Source: an uncultured Flavobacteriales bacterium (GTDB lineage: Bacteria > Bacteroidota > Bacteroidia > Flavobacteriales > Schleiferiaceae). Taken from it: a DNA stretch of 64,000 nt. This document shows positions 25,681 through 34,295 of the stretch, one piece after another. The position numbers and the translations under genes are program-made. The notes under the pieces are model-generated. The model saw only the letters and a list, made by a program, of their open reading frames with translations, ran no database searches and was not told where the DNA came from. Each line of letters begins with the position of its first letter. The stretch's first letter is position 1. Location: the NCBI GenBank assembly GCA_913055685.1, contig CAJXKC010000002.1, positions 62,001 through 126,000 on the forward strand, given 5' to 3'.

Positions 25681-26415
25681 ATGGACGTTAATAAGAACAG
25701 TTACACCTTCACATTCGCTGCGGTTATGGTAATCGTAGTGGCAGCGCTTCTATCTTTCGCGGCTACTAGCCTCAAAGAGAAGCAAGACAATAATGTGCGA
25801 TTGGAAAAGATGCAGAACATCCTTTCCTCTATCAACGTAAGTGTAGAGCGTGACGCGGCCGAAGAAGCCTACGCTCAGTACGTTAAAGAAGAATTGGTTA
25901 TCAATAATAGCCAGTCGGTTGACGGTATCAAGGCTTTTGATATTGAATTGAAAAAGGAGTTAGATAAAACTCCTTTGGAACGCAATGCTCCTTTGTATAT
26001 CGCCGAAAAGGATGGAAAAACCTATTACATTCTTCCCTTACGCGGTAAAGGATTATGGGGTCCAATTTGGGGTTACATTTCCTTGGAAGAAGACGTGAGT
26101 ACCATTTATGGTGCGACCTTCGACCATAAAAGTGAAACGCCTGGATTGGGAGCTGAGATTAAAACCGAAATGTTTACCAGCCTTTTTCCGGATAAAGAGG
26201 TTTTGGATAATGGAGAATTTGTAGGAATCTCAGTAATGAAGGGTAATGCTAATGGTCCTCATGAAGTCAATGGTATCAGTGGTGGTACAATTACTTCGGT
26301 TGGGGTACAAGACATGATCTTAGATTGCATGAAGAGCTACATTCCCTTCCTCAAAGATTATAAGACCGCAGCGATTGGGCAAGCGGAAGAAACTAAACTA
26401 GCAAGCATCGACTAA
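25681..26415 (+). CDS. nqrC: Na+-translocating NADH:quinone reductase subunit C
   Basis: A 244-residue subunit with one N-terminal membrane helix (about 9-30) and a periplasmic FMN-binding domain. The covalent FMN threonine is T203 in NGISGGTITS. KGLWGPIWGYISL and TPGLGAEI are conserved. It passes electrons between the iron-sulfur centre in NqrDE and NqrB. Confidence 0.96.
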   Translation: MDVNKNSYTFTFAAVMVIVVAALLSFAATSLKEKQDNNVRLEKMQNILSSINVSVERDAAEEAYAQYVKEELVINNSQSVDGIKAFDIELKKELDKTPLERNAPLYIAEKDGKTYYILPLRGKGLWGPIWGYISLEEDVSTIYGATFDHKSETPGLGAEIKTEMFTSLFPDKEVLDNGEFVGISVMKGNANGPHEVNGISGGTITSVGVQDMILDCMKSYIPFLKDYKTAAIGQAEETKLASID

Positions 26416-26416
26416 C

Positions 26417-27100
26417 ATGGCTGAAGTTAAAGAAGCAGTAGAAGTAAAAAAAGAGCGCGAGCCCCTCTTCAGTAAGAAGAATCGCAAGCTCATTACCGAT
26501 CCACTAGACGATAGTAACCCTATCACCGTTCAGGTATTGGGTATTTGTTCGGCACTAGCAATTACCGTAAAGCTTTACCCAGCTTTAGTAATGTCAATTT
26601 CGGTATTGTTTGTACTAGGTGCAGGTAACGTGATCATCTCTTTGATGCGTAACTACATTCCAAACCGTATCCGTATTATCGTTCAGTTAGTAGTGGTTGC
26701 GAGCTTGGTAATTTTAGTAGACCAAGTTTTAAAGGCCTATGTGTACGACGTAAGTAAGGAGCTTTCGGTATTCGTGGGATTAATTATTACCAACTGTATT
26801 ATCATGGGACGTTTTGAGGCCTTTGCCTTGGGTAATGGTCCTTGGAAATCTTTCCTAGATGGCGTGGGTAATGCCTTTGGTTATGCTTGGATCTTATTAG
26901 CCGTGGCCTTCTTCCGTGAATTATTAGGAAGCGGTCAGTTATTTGGAGTACAAGTTATTCCCGAATCTTGGTACTTGAGTAATGGTGGTTTTTACAGCGA
27001 CAATGGTTTAATGTTGCTTCCTCCAATGGCTCTTATTACCGTAGGTATTATTATCTGGGTACAACGTTCAAGGAATAAAGAATTAATTGAGGATAACTAG
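26417..27100 (+). CDS. nqrD: Na+-translocating NADH:quinone reductase subunit D
   Basis: A 227-residue integral membrane subunit with six hydrophobic segments after a charged 25-residue N-terminus. GLIITNCIIMGRFEAFALGN carries the conserved Cys that ligates the intramembrane iron centre with NqrE. FGYAWILLAVAFFRELLGSG is also typical. Confidence 0.96.
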   Translation: MAEVKEAVEVKKEREPLFSKKNRKLITDPLDDSNPITVQVLGICSALAITVKLYPALVMSISVLFVLGAGNVIISLMRNYIPNRIRIIVQLVVVASLVILVDQVLKAYVYDVSKELSVFVGLIITNCIIMGRFEAFALGNGPWKSFLDGVGNAFGYAWILLAVAFFRELLGSGQLFGVQVIPESWYLSNGGFYSDNGLMLLPPMALITVGIIIWVQRSRNKELIEDN

Positions 27101-27108
27101 TTTGAGCC

Positions 27109-27726
27109 ATGCAAGAACTCATTAACATATTCGTAAAATCCATCTTTGTTGAGAACATGATTTTTGCCTATTTCTTAGGCATGTGTTCTTACCTAGCAGT
27201 ATCGAAGAAAGTAAGTACTGGGGTGGGCTTGGGAGCAGCTGTAATCTTTGTATTAGGGATTACCGTTCCAGTTAACTATTTATTGGAAAACTACGTCCTA
27301 AAGGAGGGAGCCCTTTCTTGGTTAGGACCACAATTTGCTGAAGTAGATTTAAGCTTTTTAAGTTTCATCATGTTTATCGCGGTAATTGCCTCTATGGTAC
27401 AGCTGGTAGAGATGATCGTAGAAAAGTTTGCACCAGCTTTATACAGTGCCCTGGGTATTTTCTTACCTCTTATTGCGGTAAACTGTTCTATCCTTGGTGG
27501 TTCATTATTCATGCAAGAGCGTAATTACAATTCAATTGGCGAGGCTACCGTATTTGGTTTAGGTAGTGGTGTGGGTTGGTTCTTAGCGATTGTAGCGATT
27601 GCTGCCATTCGTGAAAAGATCCGTTACTCAAACATCCCTGCGCCTCTACGTGGATTGGGAATCACATTTATTGTGACTGGCTTGATGGGTATAGCCTTTA
27701 TGGCCTTTATGGGAATTAAATTGTAA
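27109..27726 (+). CDS. nqrE: Na+-translocating NADH:quinone reductase subunit E
   Basis: A 205-residue membrane subunit with six hydrophobic segments. [20 protein letters not shown] and [16 protein letters not shown] contain the conserved cysteines that pair with those of NqrD around the iron centre. Length and order are standard. Confidence 0.96.
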   Translation: MQELINIFVKSIFVENMIFAYFLGMCSYLAVSKKVSTGVGLGAAVIFVLGITVPVNYLLENYVLKEGALSWLGPQFAEVDLSFLSFIMFIAVIASMVQLVEMIVEKFAPALYSALGIFLPLIAVNCSILGGSLFMQERNYNSIGEATVFGLGSGVGWFLAIVAIAAIREKIRYSNIPAPLRGLGITFIVTGLMGIAFMAFMGIKL

Positions 27727-27728
27727 TT

Positions 27729-29054
27729 ATGAATATTATTGAGATGGTATTATTATCAACCAGTACAGTAATTATTTCCAGTATTGTTGTATTCTTTTTA
27801 CTGATCATCCTTTTAGTATCGGTACTATTAGGAGCTAAGGCTAAGCTTTCTCCAAGCGGCCCAGTAACATTGAATATCAACGGCGAAGATCGCGCTGTGG
27901 AATCAGGTGGGACCTTATTGTCTACCTTATCAAATGAAAAAATCTTCTTACCCTCTGCCTGTGGTGGCGGTGGTACTTGCGCCATGTGTAAGTGTCAGGT
28001 TCTCGATGGCGGTGGTGAAATTCTTCCAACCGAGGTAGGTTATTTTACCCGTAAGGAGGTTCAAGAAAACTGGCGCTTAGGTTGTCAGGTAAAGGTGCGT
28101 GGCGATATGAAAATCCACGTACCAGAAGAAATCTTCGGTATTAAGAAGTGGGAATGTGAAGTTGTTTCGAACTACAACGTTGCATCCTTTATCAAAGAGT
28201 TCGTGGTTCGTTTACCAGAAGGTGAGAACCTCGACTTTGAAGCAGGTGGTTATATCCAGGTGGATGTACCAGCTTGTGAAGTTGATTTCAAGAATATTGA
28301 TATCACTTCTCACCCACGCTTAGGTCGTGATCCAATGGACTTTAAATCGGAGTGGGATAAATTCGGTTTATGGGATCTAAAGATGAAGAATGACGAGCCT
28401 CTGTTCCGTGCTTATTCTATGGCTAACCACCCAGCGGAAGGTAATATCGTAATGTTGAACATTCGTATTGCTACTCCACCATGGGACCGTGCCAAGAATC
28501 AGTGGATGGACGTAAACCCTGGAGTTTGTTCTTCTTATGTATTTGACCAAAAGCCAGGCGATAAAGTAACTATCTCTGGTCCTTACGGAGAGTTCTTTAT
28601 TAAGGATACCGAGGCCGAGATGATTTATATCGGTGGTGGTGCAGGTATGGCGCCCATGCGCTCACACTTATTCCACTTGTTCCATACCCTTAAAACTGGC
28701 CGTAAGGTTAGCTATTGGTATGGTGGTCGCTCTAAGCGTGAGTTATTCTACTTAGACGATTTCCAGCAAATTGAAGATCAATTCCCGAACTTCCAATTCC
28801 ACGTAGTTCTTTCTGAGCCATTGCCAGAAGATAATTGGACCGAGAAGAAGGATGTAAACGATAGAGAAGGGGATGGATTTACTGGTTTTGTTCACCAAGC
28901 GGTGATTGATCAGTATTTATCCAAACACCCTGAGCCCGAAGAAATCGAATTCTATTTCTGTGGACCACCCTTAATGAATGCCGCCGTTTTAAAGATGTGC
29001 GACGATTGGGGTGTACCGCCAGAGAATGTAAGTTTCGACGACTTTGGTGGATAA
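27729..29054 (+). CDS. nqrF: Na+-translocating NADH:quinone reductase subunit F
   Basis: A 441-residue subunit: one N-terminal membrane helix (about 10-33), a 2Fe-2S ferredoxin domain with C78, C84, C87 and C119 ([12 protein letters not shown] then RLGC), and an FAD/NADH-binding domain with RAYSMANHP and [12 protein letters not shown], ending VSFDDFGG. It is the NADH entry point of the pump. The stop is followed directly by the operon terminator. Confidence 0.97.
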   Translation: MNIIEMVLLSTSTVIISSIVVFFLLIILLVSVLLGAKAKLSPSGPVTLNINGEDRAVESGGTLLSTLSNEKIFLPSACGGGGTCAMCKCQVLDGGGEILPTEVGYFTRKEVQENWRLGCQVKVRGDMKIHVPEEIFGIKKWECEVVSNYNVASFIKEFVVRLPEGENLDFEAGGYIQVDVPACEVDFKNIDITSHPRLGRDPMDFKSEWDKFGLWDLKMKNDEPLFRAYSMANHPAEGNIVMLNIRIATPPWDRAKNQWMDVNPGVCSSYVFDQKPGDKVTISGPYGEFFIKDTEAEMIYIGGGAGMAPMRSHLFHLFHTLKTGRKVSYWYGGRSKRELFYLDDFQQIEDQFPNFQFHVVLSEPLPEDNWTEKKDVNDREGDGFTGFVHQAVIDQYLSKHPEPEEIEFYFCGPPLMNAAVLKMCDDWGVPPENVSFDDFGG

Positions 29055-29059
29055 GAAAA

Positions 29060-29089
29060 AAAAAAGCGGCTTTCGAGCCGCTTTTTTTA
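29060..29089 (+). terminator. terminator of the nqr operon
   Basis: AGCGGCT (29065-29071) and AGCCGCT (29076-29082) pair perfectly around a TTCG tetraloop, with A and T tracts on either side. The symmetry means it may also stop the convergent gene at 29101. Confidence 0.92.
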
Positions 29090-29100
29090 TGGTCTTTTTT

Positions 29101-29439
29101 TTAGTCTTTTGCTTTTCGAGCCTGACCCGCCATGAGGTATAAGCGGCTAATAATAAAGCCCAGTAATCCGTAAAGGGTAGTAATGGAGGAAACTTTTAGA
29201 CCGCCTGCGAGCAGAGCTGGCGAAACATCGCCAATGATCTCTATCGCTTTAAAGGCTTCAAATAGTCCGATAAGTTGTCCGAGGATTCCCAAGGCTAAGC
29301 CTAATAGTCCGAGTTCGCGTACATAGTTTAGGCTGTCCGATCCGCGGAAGTGCATAATAATGGCAATAAACATTGCCAGCTGACAGATGCTAATGAGGCT
29401 CATAAAAAGGGGGCCACCCATGTAAAATAAATCGATCAT
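29101..29439 (-). CDS. short MotA/TolQ/ExbB-like membrane protein
   Basis: A 112-residue protein with three hydrophobic segments (about 8-27, 43-65 and 80-104). The last two, with LGLLGLALGILGQLIGLFEAF and SSITTLYGLLGFI, resemble the channel helices of ExbB/TolQ/MotA proteins. It is far shorter than ExbB and lacks a long cytoplasmic loop, and no ExbD neighbour is present, so proton-channel function is not certain. It is divergent from the LytTR gene, and the repeats between them may control both. Confidence 0.65.
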   Translation of the reverse strand: MIDLFYMGGPLFMSLISICQLAMFIAIIMHFRGSDSLNYVRELGLLGLALGILGQLIGLFEAFKAIEIIGDVSPALLAGGLKVSSITTLYGLLGFIISRLYLMAGQARKAKD

Positions 29440-29494
29440 GATTTTAGTTTTTATGTTCCCTCCAAAGCACTGAAATTAGGAAATCTTTTGCCAA

Positions 29495-29531
29495 GTCAAA
29501 TCCCGAACTTGAGCGGTCAAATCCCGAACTT
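29495..29531 (+). repeat. 16-bp direct repeats, 21-bp period, upstream of a LytTR gene
   Basis: GTCAAATCCCGAACTT occurs twice without mismatch (29495-29510 and 29516-29531), start-to-start 21 bp. LytTR regulators bind direct repeats on one DNA face with a period of about 21 bp, so this is a good candidate autoregulatory operator. It sits between divergent genes. Confidence 0.6.
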
Positions 29532-29568
29532 CCTTGCTATATGGCCATTTTCGTCGCATATTTACTTC

Positions 29569-30273
29569 GTGAAATTTACTAAGCGAATCCTTTTCTGGTT
29601 ACTAGCAATTGTAATCATGAGTTTCATTTATCAGAGTTTACTGGGCAGTTTTTACTCGGCCAGTATTCTCGCGGTATTATTATTACCCGGTGCCGCTTTA
29701 ATGAGTTTTGGTATTCAGTATTGGCGTAACCGTAAAGGAGGTTGGCGCTGGTTGCATTTGTTTTACATTCTACTTTTTGCCTTGTACCTCGAATGGGTTG
29801 CGATGGTAATTGCTTATTGGCTACTATTTGAATTGAAGCTAGAAGCTTTACCTAAAGTGCTAGTGAACCCGGTTTTTCTTTGGTTTTATATGTTGTTTTT
29901 CGCTTTTGCGGAAGAACGCCTTTTTAGAGAAAAGCAAGCCGGGCTGGAGGAACATGGTCCACTGTGGTTTGATATAGTTTCGGATCGCAAGCAAATGCGC
30001 ATCGATTTACATAAGCTCATTTATATTGAAAGTAAGAATGAGCAATGCTATTTTCATTTTGAAGATAAGGTCTTGGTAAGCCGTGACCGAATCAGCAAAT
30101 TGTCTGAGCGTCTGCCCGAAGGCTTTATGCGCATTCATCGCTCCTTTATTGTGAATCTAGATCAAGTGCAAACCATCCATAGCGAAGAACTTAAAACCGC
30201 TAAAGGGGAGCTGCCTGTTTCCAGAACCTATAGACCCGCTCTGGAAGCCTATCAAAAGAGCTTGGCCTCTTAG
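29569..30273 (+). CDS. membrane protein with LytTR DNA-binding domain
   Basis: I choose the GTG at 29569 (VKFTKRILFWLL), giving 234 residues; earlier frame positions run through the direct repeats and encode no sensible N-terminus. Four membrane segments (about 6-26, 30-45, 60-85 and 95-120) are followed by a LytTR domain in the last about 105 residues: RIDLHKLIYIESKNEQCYF, LPEGFMRIHRSFIVNL and LPVSRTYRP. No receiver domain, so it is a one-component membrane regulator. It meets the carbonic anhydrase gene tail-to-tail with a 4-nt overlap. Signal unknown. Confidence 0.8.
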   Translation: MKFTKRILFWLLAIVIMSFIYQSLLGSFYSASILAVLLLPGAALMSFGIQYWRNRKGGWRWLHLFYILLFALYLEWVAMVIAYWLLFELKLEALPKVLVNPVFLWFYMLFFAFAEERLFREKQAGLEEHGPLWFDIVSDRKQMRIDLHKLIYIESKNEQCYFHFEDKVLVSRDRISKLSERLPEGFMRIHRSFIVNLDQVQTIHSEELKTAKGELPVSRTYRPALEAYQKSLAS

Positions 30274-30920
30274 TATTGAACGCCCTTTTCGATATCGTAT
30301 TTGTAAATGTCATCGAGGTTTTTATCATCCTCGATAAGTACTTTTTCAATTACGAGACCACTAGAGATATCGAAGACCCAGCCGTGTAACATTAGGCGGT
30401 GTCCATCAGCCCAAGCTTGCTGAACAATAGAAGTTTTTGCCAAGTTCATGGTTTGCTCTTCTACATTTAGCTCCACAAATTTGTTGAGTCTTTCTTCCTC
30501 ATCGGAAGAAGACTCCTTGATTTCGGCTTCATGTAAGCGATATACGTCTTTTATATTTCGTAGCCATTTGTTCAATAGCCCAAGATTTCCATGTTCAAAG
30601 GCCGCTTTAACGCCACCACAACCATAATGACCGCACACAATAATATGTTCTACCTTTAATACAGACACCGCATATTGAAGTACCGATAATAGGTTAAGAT
30701 CAGTGTGCACCACCATATTGGCGATATTCCGATGAACGAAAACCTCTCCGGCGTGTGTGTCGGTGATTTCGTTGGCGGGAACGCGACTATCACTACAGCC
30801 AATCCAAAGGTATTTTGGGCTCTGACCGGTGGCTAGATCTTCGAAGAAGCCAGGGTTCTTTTCGTTTTGTTCTTCAGCCCAAGCTTTGTTTTGAAGAATT
30901 AATCGTTTATGTAATTCCAT
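30270..30920 (-). CDS. beta-class carbonic anhydrase
   Basis: A 216-residue enzyme. Zinc ligands C42, H98 and C101 lie in GCSDSRVPAN and VCGHYGCGGV, with the catalytic D44-R46 dyad; VHRNIANMV is also conserved. It interconverts CO2 and bicarbonate in the cytoplasm. It begins 6 nt after the SulP transporter stop, so the pair is probably co-transcribed. In several marine Bacteroidota with proteorhodopsin, such a pair has been proposed to supply bicarbonate for anaplerotic carboxylation. Confidence 0.95.
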   Translation of the reverse strand: MELHKRLILQNKAWAEEQNEKNPGFFEDLATGQSPKYLWIGCSDSRVPANEITDTHAGEVFVHRNIANMVVHTDLNLLSVLQYAVSVLKVEHIIVCGHYGCGGVKAAFEHGNLGLLNKWLRNIKDVYRLHEAEIKESSSDEEERLNKFVELNVEEQTMNLAKTSIVQQAWADGHRLMLHGWVFDISSGLVIEKVLIEDDKNLDDIYKYDIEKGVQY

Positions 30921-30926
30921 AGTGGT

Positions 30927-32450
30927 CTAGATATTATGGTCAAATCCCTGAAGAGTAAGCGTAATTTGGCGCTCCTCTACGGTTTTCACAAAGTCGTTTA
31001 AAAGTTCTTTTATGTCATTGTCGATGAACTCTGCTCTTTTCGCATCAATTAAAACATGACTTCCGGATGGTATTTCTTCAAAATATGAGAGAAGCAAGGC
31101 CTTATTTAAGAAGGAAACATTTTTATTTAAACGGATAAGAAAATGGGTTTTGTCTTGGTGCACCATGCGAATGGAGCGCTGGAAATTGGTCTTTACGATG
31201 TAATAAATACCTACGGCCATTCCGATGGAAATCCCAATGAGCAGGTCTGTAAAAAGTATCGCTAAAATGGTAATACTAAAAGGCAGAAACTGGTCGCGTC
31301 CTTTTTTGTACATGCTGATGATTAGGGATGGCTTTACCAGCTTGTAGCCAACCATTAATAGGACTGCAGCAAGCGCGGCTAAAGGAATATAGTTTAGCAA
31401 TGGGGCTAAAAAAATTACACTTAGAGCAATCCAGAGGCCATGTAAAATAGCCGATAATTTAGTTTTCCCACCCGAGCTAATATTAGCGGAGGATCGCACG
31501 ATTACCGCGGTAATCGGTAAGCCACCAATAAGTCCGGATATAAGATTACCAATGCCTTGCGCTCTTAATTCGCGGTTAGCTGGGCTCACTCTTTTCATAG
31601 GGTCGAGCTTATCAGCGGCCTCAATACTTAATAAAGTTTCAATGCTAGCTACTAGGGCAATAGTTAAGGCGATAATATAAATGTCGGGGTTTCCGATTTG
31701 CTGAAAATCAGGAAATTTAAACTCGCCAATTAGACCCTTCAATGTCTCGCTAACCGGAATTTGTACCAGATGCTTTGTACCTAACTCGAGCTCGGGAAAG
31801 GATAATCCAAACCAGCGGTTAAGCCCCACACCACTAAGCACGGCAATTAATGCAGGTGGAATAATTTTAAAAATTTTTAAGCCTCTAAAGAAGTTTTGTT
31901 CGAATAGAATTAACAGAGAAAGCGCGACCAAGACAATAATAATTGCTCCGGGGCTTGGGTGCATCAAGGCTTGAACAATTTCAGTGAAGGTGTTTTGCTC
32001 ATCCGCTTGAAAAAAGGATTGATCCCCTTCGAAATCCTCATCGTATCCTAAGGCATGCGGGATTTGCTTGAGGATTAGAATTAAACCGATTGCCGCAAGC
32101 ATTCCTTTTATAACCGCAGTAGGGAAGTAGTAACCAATAATACCAGCCTTTAATAAGCCTAATAGATATTGAAAAACACCAGCTAAAACTACGGCTAAAA
32201 GAAAGGTTTCGTAGCTGGGTAAGCTATTGATTGCACTAAGGACAATGGCCGTTAAGCCCGCTGCGGGACCACTTACACTAAGTTCGGAACCACTTAAGCT
32301 TCCCACCACTAGACCTCCCACTAGGCCTGCAATTAAGCCAGCTAGGGGCGGAGCTCCTGAGGCAACAGCAATCCCAAGACAAAGTGGAATAGCAACGAGG
32401 AAAACCACGAGAGAAGCCGAAAGGTCTTCTTTTAAATACTTGAATGTCAT
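30927..32450 (-). CDS. SulP-family anion transporter, probable bicarbonate uptake
   Basis: I start at the ATG at 32450 (MTFKYLKEDLSASLV), giving 507 residues; the longer frame adds an unlikely stretch. About 10-12 membrane segments include the SulP signature near VAIPLCLGIAVASGAPPLAG and SVSGPAAGLTAI. The C-terminal about 90 residues (FLIRLNKNVSFLNKALL to TLQGFDHNI) form a short STAS-like domain. SulP members carry sulfate, bicarbonate or other anions; linkage to carbonic anhydrase favours bicarbonate, but sulfate cannot be excluded. Confidence 0.9.
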   Translation of the reverse strand: MTFKYLKEDLSASLVVFLVAIPLCLGIAVASGAPPLAGLIAGLVGGLVVGSLSGSELSVSGPAAGLTAIVLSAINSLPSYETFLLAVVLAGVFQYLLGLLKAGIIGYYFPTAVIKGMLAAIGLILILKQIPHALGYDEDFEGDQSFFQADEQNTFTEIVQALMHPSPGAIIIVLVALSLLILFEQNFFRGLKIFKIIPPALIAVLSGVGLNRWFGLSFPELELGTKHLVQIPVSETLKGLIGEFKFPDFQQIGNPDIYIIALTIALVASIETLLSIEAADKLDPMKRVSPANRELRAQGIGNLISGLIGGLPITAVIVRSSANISSGGKTKLSAILHGLWIALSVIFLAPLLNYIPLAALAAVLLMVGYKLVKPSLIISMYKKGRDQFLPFSITILAILFTDLLIGISIGMAVGIYYIVKTNFQRSIRMVHQDKTHFLIRLNKNVSFLNKALLLSYFEEIPSGSHVLIDAKRAEFIDNDIKELLNDFVKTVEERQITLTLQGFDHNI

Positions 32451-32513
32451 ATGGAGGTTTGGTCTGCTTAAAACTATAAAATTGCCCCGACTATTCAAGT
32501 ATTCCTCTTGCTA

Positions 32514-32545
32514 TTTGCCAATACCGGCGAAATAAAATATTTTTG
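32514..32545 (+). promoter_or_regulatory. Bacteroidota promoter of tRNA-Arg
   Basis: TTTG (32514-32517), 20 nt, then TATTTTTG (32538-32545), matching the TTTG/TAnnTTTG consensus with normal spacing. The mature tRNA starts 44 nt further on. Confidence 0.75.
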
Positions 32546-32589
32546 CCGCCCTTTGCAGGGAATCCTTATGCTTCCCGAATTAAGGATAG

Positions 32590-32663
32590 GGTCGCGTAGC
32601 TCAGCTGGATAGAGCATCTGCCTTCTAAGCAGACGGTCGCAGGTTCGAATCCTGCCGCGATCA
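32590..32663 (+). tRNA. tRNA-Arg (anticodon TCT)
   Basis: 74 nt with a seven-pair acceptor stem (GGTCGCG with CGCGATC, one G-U), D arm, a TCTGC/GCAGA anticodon stem around CTTCTAA, and the TTCGAAT T loop. The discriminator is A and CCA is not encoded. It would read AGA codons. Confidence 0.95.
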
Positions 32664-32666
32664 CCG

Positions 32667-32697
32667 AAAAAGTCCCAACGCTAGTTGGGACTTTTTT
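32667..32697 (+). terminator. terminator of tRNA-Arg
   Basis: AAAAAGTCCCAAC (32667-32679), loop GCTA, then GTTGGGACTTTTT: 13 pairs with a T tract. Confidence 0.92.
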
Positions 32698-32751
32698 ATT
32701 TCCAACCGTCCGCCAAGCTTGCTTGAAGCGGTAAGGTTGGAAATAAAAAAG
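32691..32751 (+). repeat. tRNA-linked palindromic repeat element, copy 1
   Basis: Perfect 17-bp inverted arms (32691-32707 and 32735-32751, CTTTTTTATTTCCAACC and its complement) surround a 27-nt core containing CCGCCAAGCTTGCTTGAAGC. The left arm begins in the T tract of the tRNA terminator. A second copy, with a related core but different arms that still pair, lies at 62277-62336 beyond the tRNA-Pro terminator in the same orientation relative to its tRNA. Confidence 0.75.
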
Positions 32752-32925
32752 GGTCGCCGCTAGGCGGACTTTTTCGGTGTAGCTCTATAAAGCCTTACCA
32801 GGATCTTTAATTCTGCCGGGCCAAGCTTGCTTGAAGCGGTAAGGTTGGAAATAAAAAAGGGTCGCCTCTAGGCGGACTTTTTAGTTGTGGCTCTATAAAG
32901 CATTACCAGGATCATCAATCCTGCC
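32712..32925 (+). repeat. two tandem 106-bp repeats after tRNA-Arg
   Basis: Units 32712-32817 and 32820-32925 (period 108) are near-identical over the first about 60 bases. Each holds the palindrome core, a terminator-like hairpin (GTCGCC, loop, GGCGGAC, then T5), and a segment resembling a tRNA with its anticodon arm deleted (GTAGCTCTATAAAGC, then CAGGATC..AAT.CTGCC). No coding sequence is visible in 32664-32977. Confidence 0.75.
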
Positions 32926-32977
32926 ATTCCTAGTCTCCTAAGCTTTTTATCTTAGCCTTAGCAAATCGAATTAAAAC

Positions 32978-33484
32978 ATGAGAAAACTAATCCCCTATAC
33001 AGCCTCCCTTTTTATTCTAATCCTAGCCACTTCGGCTATCCCCAAACTACCGGTGGAAGGACCAGTTTTCGTGCTCAATAAGCAAATGCCTAAATACAGC
33101 TTTACCGATCAATTTGGGGAAGCGCATACCATGGATGCTAAGATCGAGCGCCTAATCGTAGCCCTGGATAAAGAGGCCGCCCATGCGGTGAATGACTTTT
33201 TAGCCAATCAAAAGCCTAGCTTTTTGGAAGACCGCAATACCAGCCTGATTATGGATATCAGTGCGGCTCCTGGAATAATTCAAAAGATTTTCATTTTACC
33301 CGGACTAAAGAAGTTTGAATATCCGGTTTTAATCTTCCGAGACGAGCAGGAAGCGGCTCCTTTCCGGATGGGGGTAAATCCTGACTTGCTTTTGGAAGTT
33401 AAGCTGGACAATAAAAAAATTGTGGGTCTGAGTGAATATGAAGCTAATGAGTCAGGCGTAAAGGCCATGATGAAAGCGAATTAG
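32978..33484 (+). CDS. secreted hypothetical protein, possible thioredoxin-like fold
   Basis: A 168-residue protein with a signal peptide (about 1-21, ending near TSAIP). The body has NKQMPKYSFTDQFGEAHTMD, similar to the start of thioredoxin-like domains, then helices and strands (SLIMDISAAPG, FEYPVLIFRDEQEA) in a plausible order, but no CxxC. Redox activity is therefore unlikely. It stands alone between the tRNA repeat region and a small membrane protein. Assignment of the fold is tentative. Confidence 0.65.
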   Translation: MRKLIPYTASLFILILATSAIPKLPVEGPVFVLNKQMPKYSFTDQFGEAHTMDAKIERLIVALDKEAAHAVNDFLANQKPSFLEDRNTSLIMDISAAPGIIQKIFILPGLKKFEYPVLIFRDEQEAAPFRMGVNPDLLLEVKLDNKKIVGLSEYEANESGVKAMMKAN

Positions 33485-33653
33485 AACAAGGATAGACCGG
33501 AATACTGAATCCCGTTTTGCTAAAATAAACCTGCCGGATAGGACCTTGTTTTAAAAGCAACAACACCTATTTTGATTTCGCCAGGATCGCGAAGAGAGAA
33601 GGAGAGTCGGTTAAGAACTTTTCATCTTTAAAAAATTGCGCTTACCTTTCGCT

Positions 33654-34295
33654 ATGCAGCAGCGAGTTTTTACGGTCCGTCGAAGAGATAGCACGAACAT
33701 GGGTTGTATGAGTATCCTTGTATACTTTATGCTTACCATGGGGCTAATAGCGGTGGTATTCCTTTTGAAAATGTTTAGCGAAGGGGATTTAGACTTTAGT
33801 GAGCATCCCGAGGCACTAATAGTTTTCCCGCTGGTAGGCGGGGCTTTTTACCAAGCTTTTTTTTCCAAGGCCAAAAAACAGATGTTTGGCAATTACGTGT
33901 TATCGGAAGCTGGTTTTAAGTTTGACCAAGTTCAATTTTTATGGGAAAACCTGATTTTAAGTGAATACCAGGATGTAAATGGCAATTTCATGTTATACAC
34001 CCTCCGCGACCGTAATCATCTCTTATGGATTATTTCGAGTAGTAGGGATGAGATGTTTAAGGCCTTAAAGGACTATCCCTTAGAGTATACACTGTATACC
34101 GAAGCTGAACGATATTATGTGAAGCGAAATTCAAGTCAGTACAAGATTGTGGCTCGCAGTCAAGATCATCGCCTACGTTATGATCTTTACAAAGGCAATT
34201 ATTCCTTGGGAAAATTTAATAGCGAGGAGCAAGAAAAGCATCAGCCCAGATATTACTTAGCTGATCCAGAGGTTAAGGAATTAGTCCGTCGCTAA
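33654..34295 (+). CDS. membrane protein of unknown function
   Basis: I start at the ATG at 33654 (213 residues), because a TACCTTTC box ends 3 nt before it; a TTG at 33636 is less likely. Two membrane segments (about 18-42 and 53-72) are followed by a soluble beta-rich domain of about 140 residues (FKFDQVQFLWENLILSEYQD onward). Its layout recalls small membrane-anchored PH-like proteins. The 3' end overlaps the convergent efflux adaptor gene by 15 nt. No family recognised. Confidence 0.6.
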   Translation: MQQRVFTVRRRDSTNMGCMSILVYFMLTMGLIAVVFLLKMFSEGDLDFSEHPEALIVFPLVGGAFYQAFFSKAKKQMFGNYVLSEAGFKFDQVQFLWENLILSEYQDVNGNFMLYTLRDRNHLLWIISSSRDEMFKALKDYPLEYTLYTEAERYYVKRNSSQYKIVARSQDHRLRYDLYKGNYSLGKFNSEEQEKHQPRYYLADPEVKELVRR

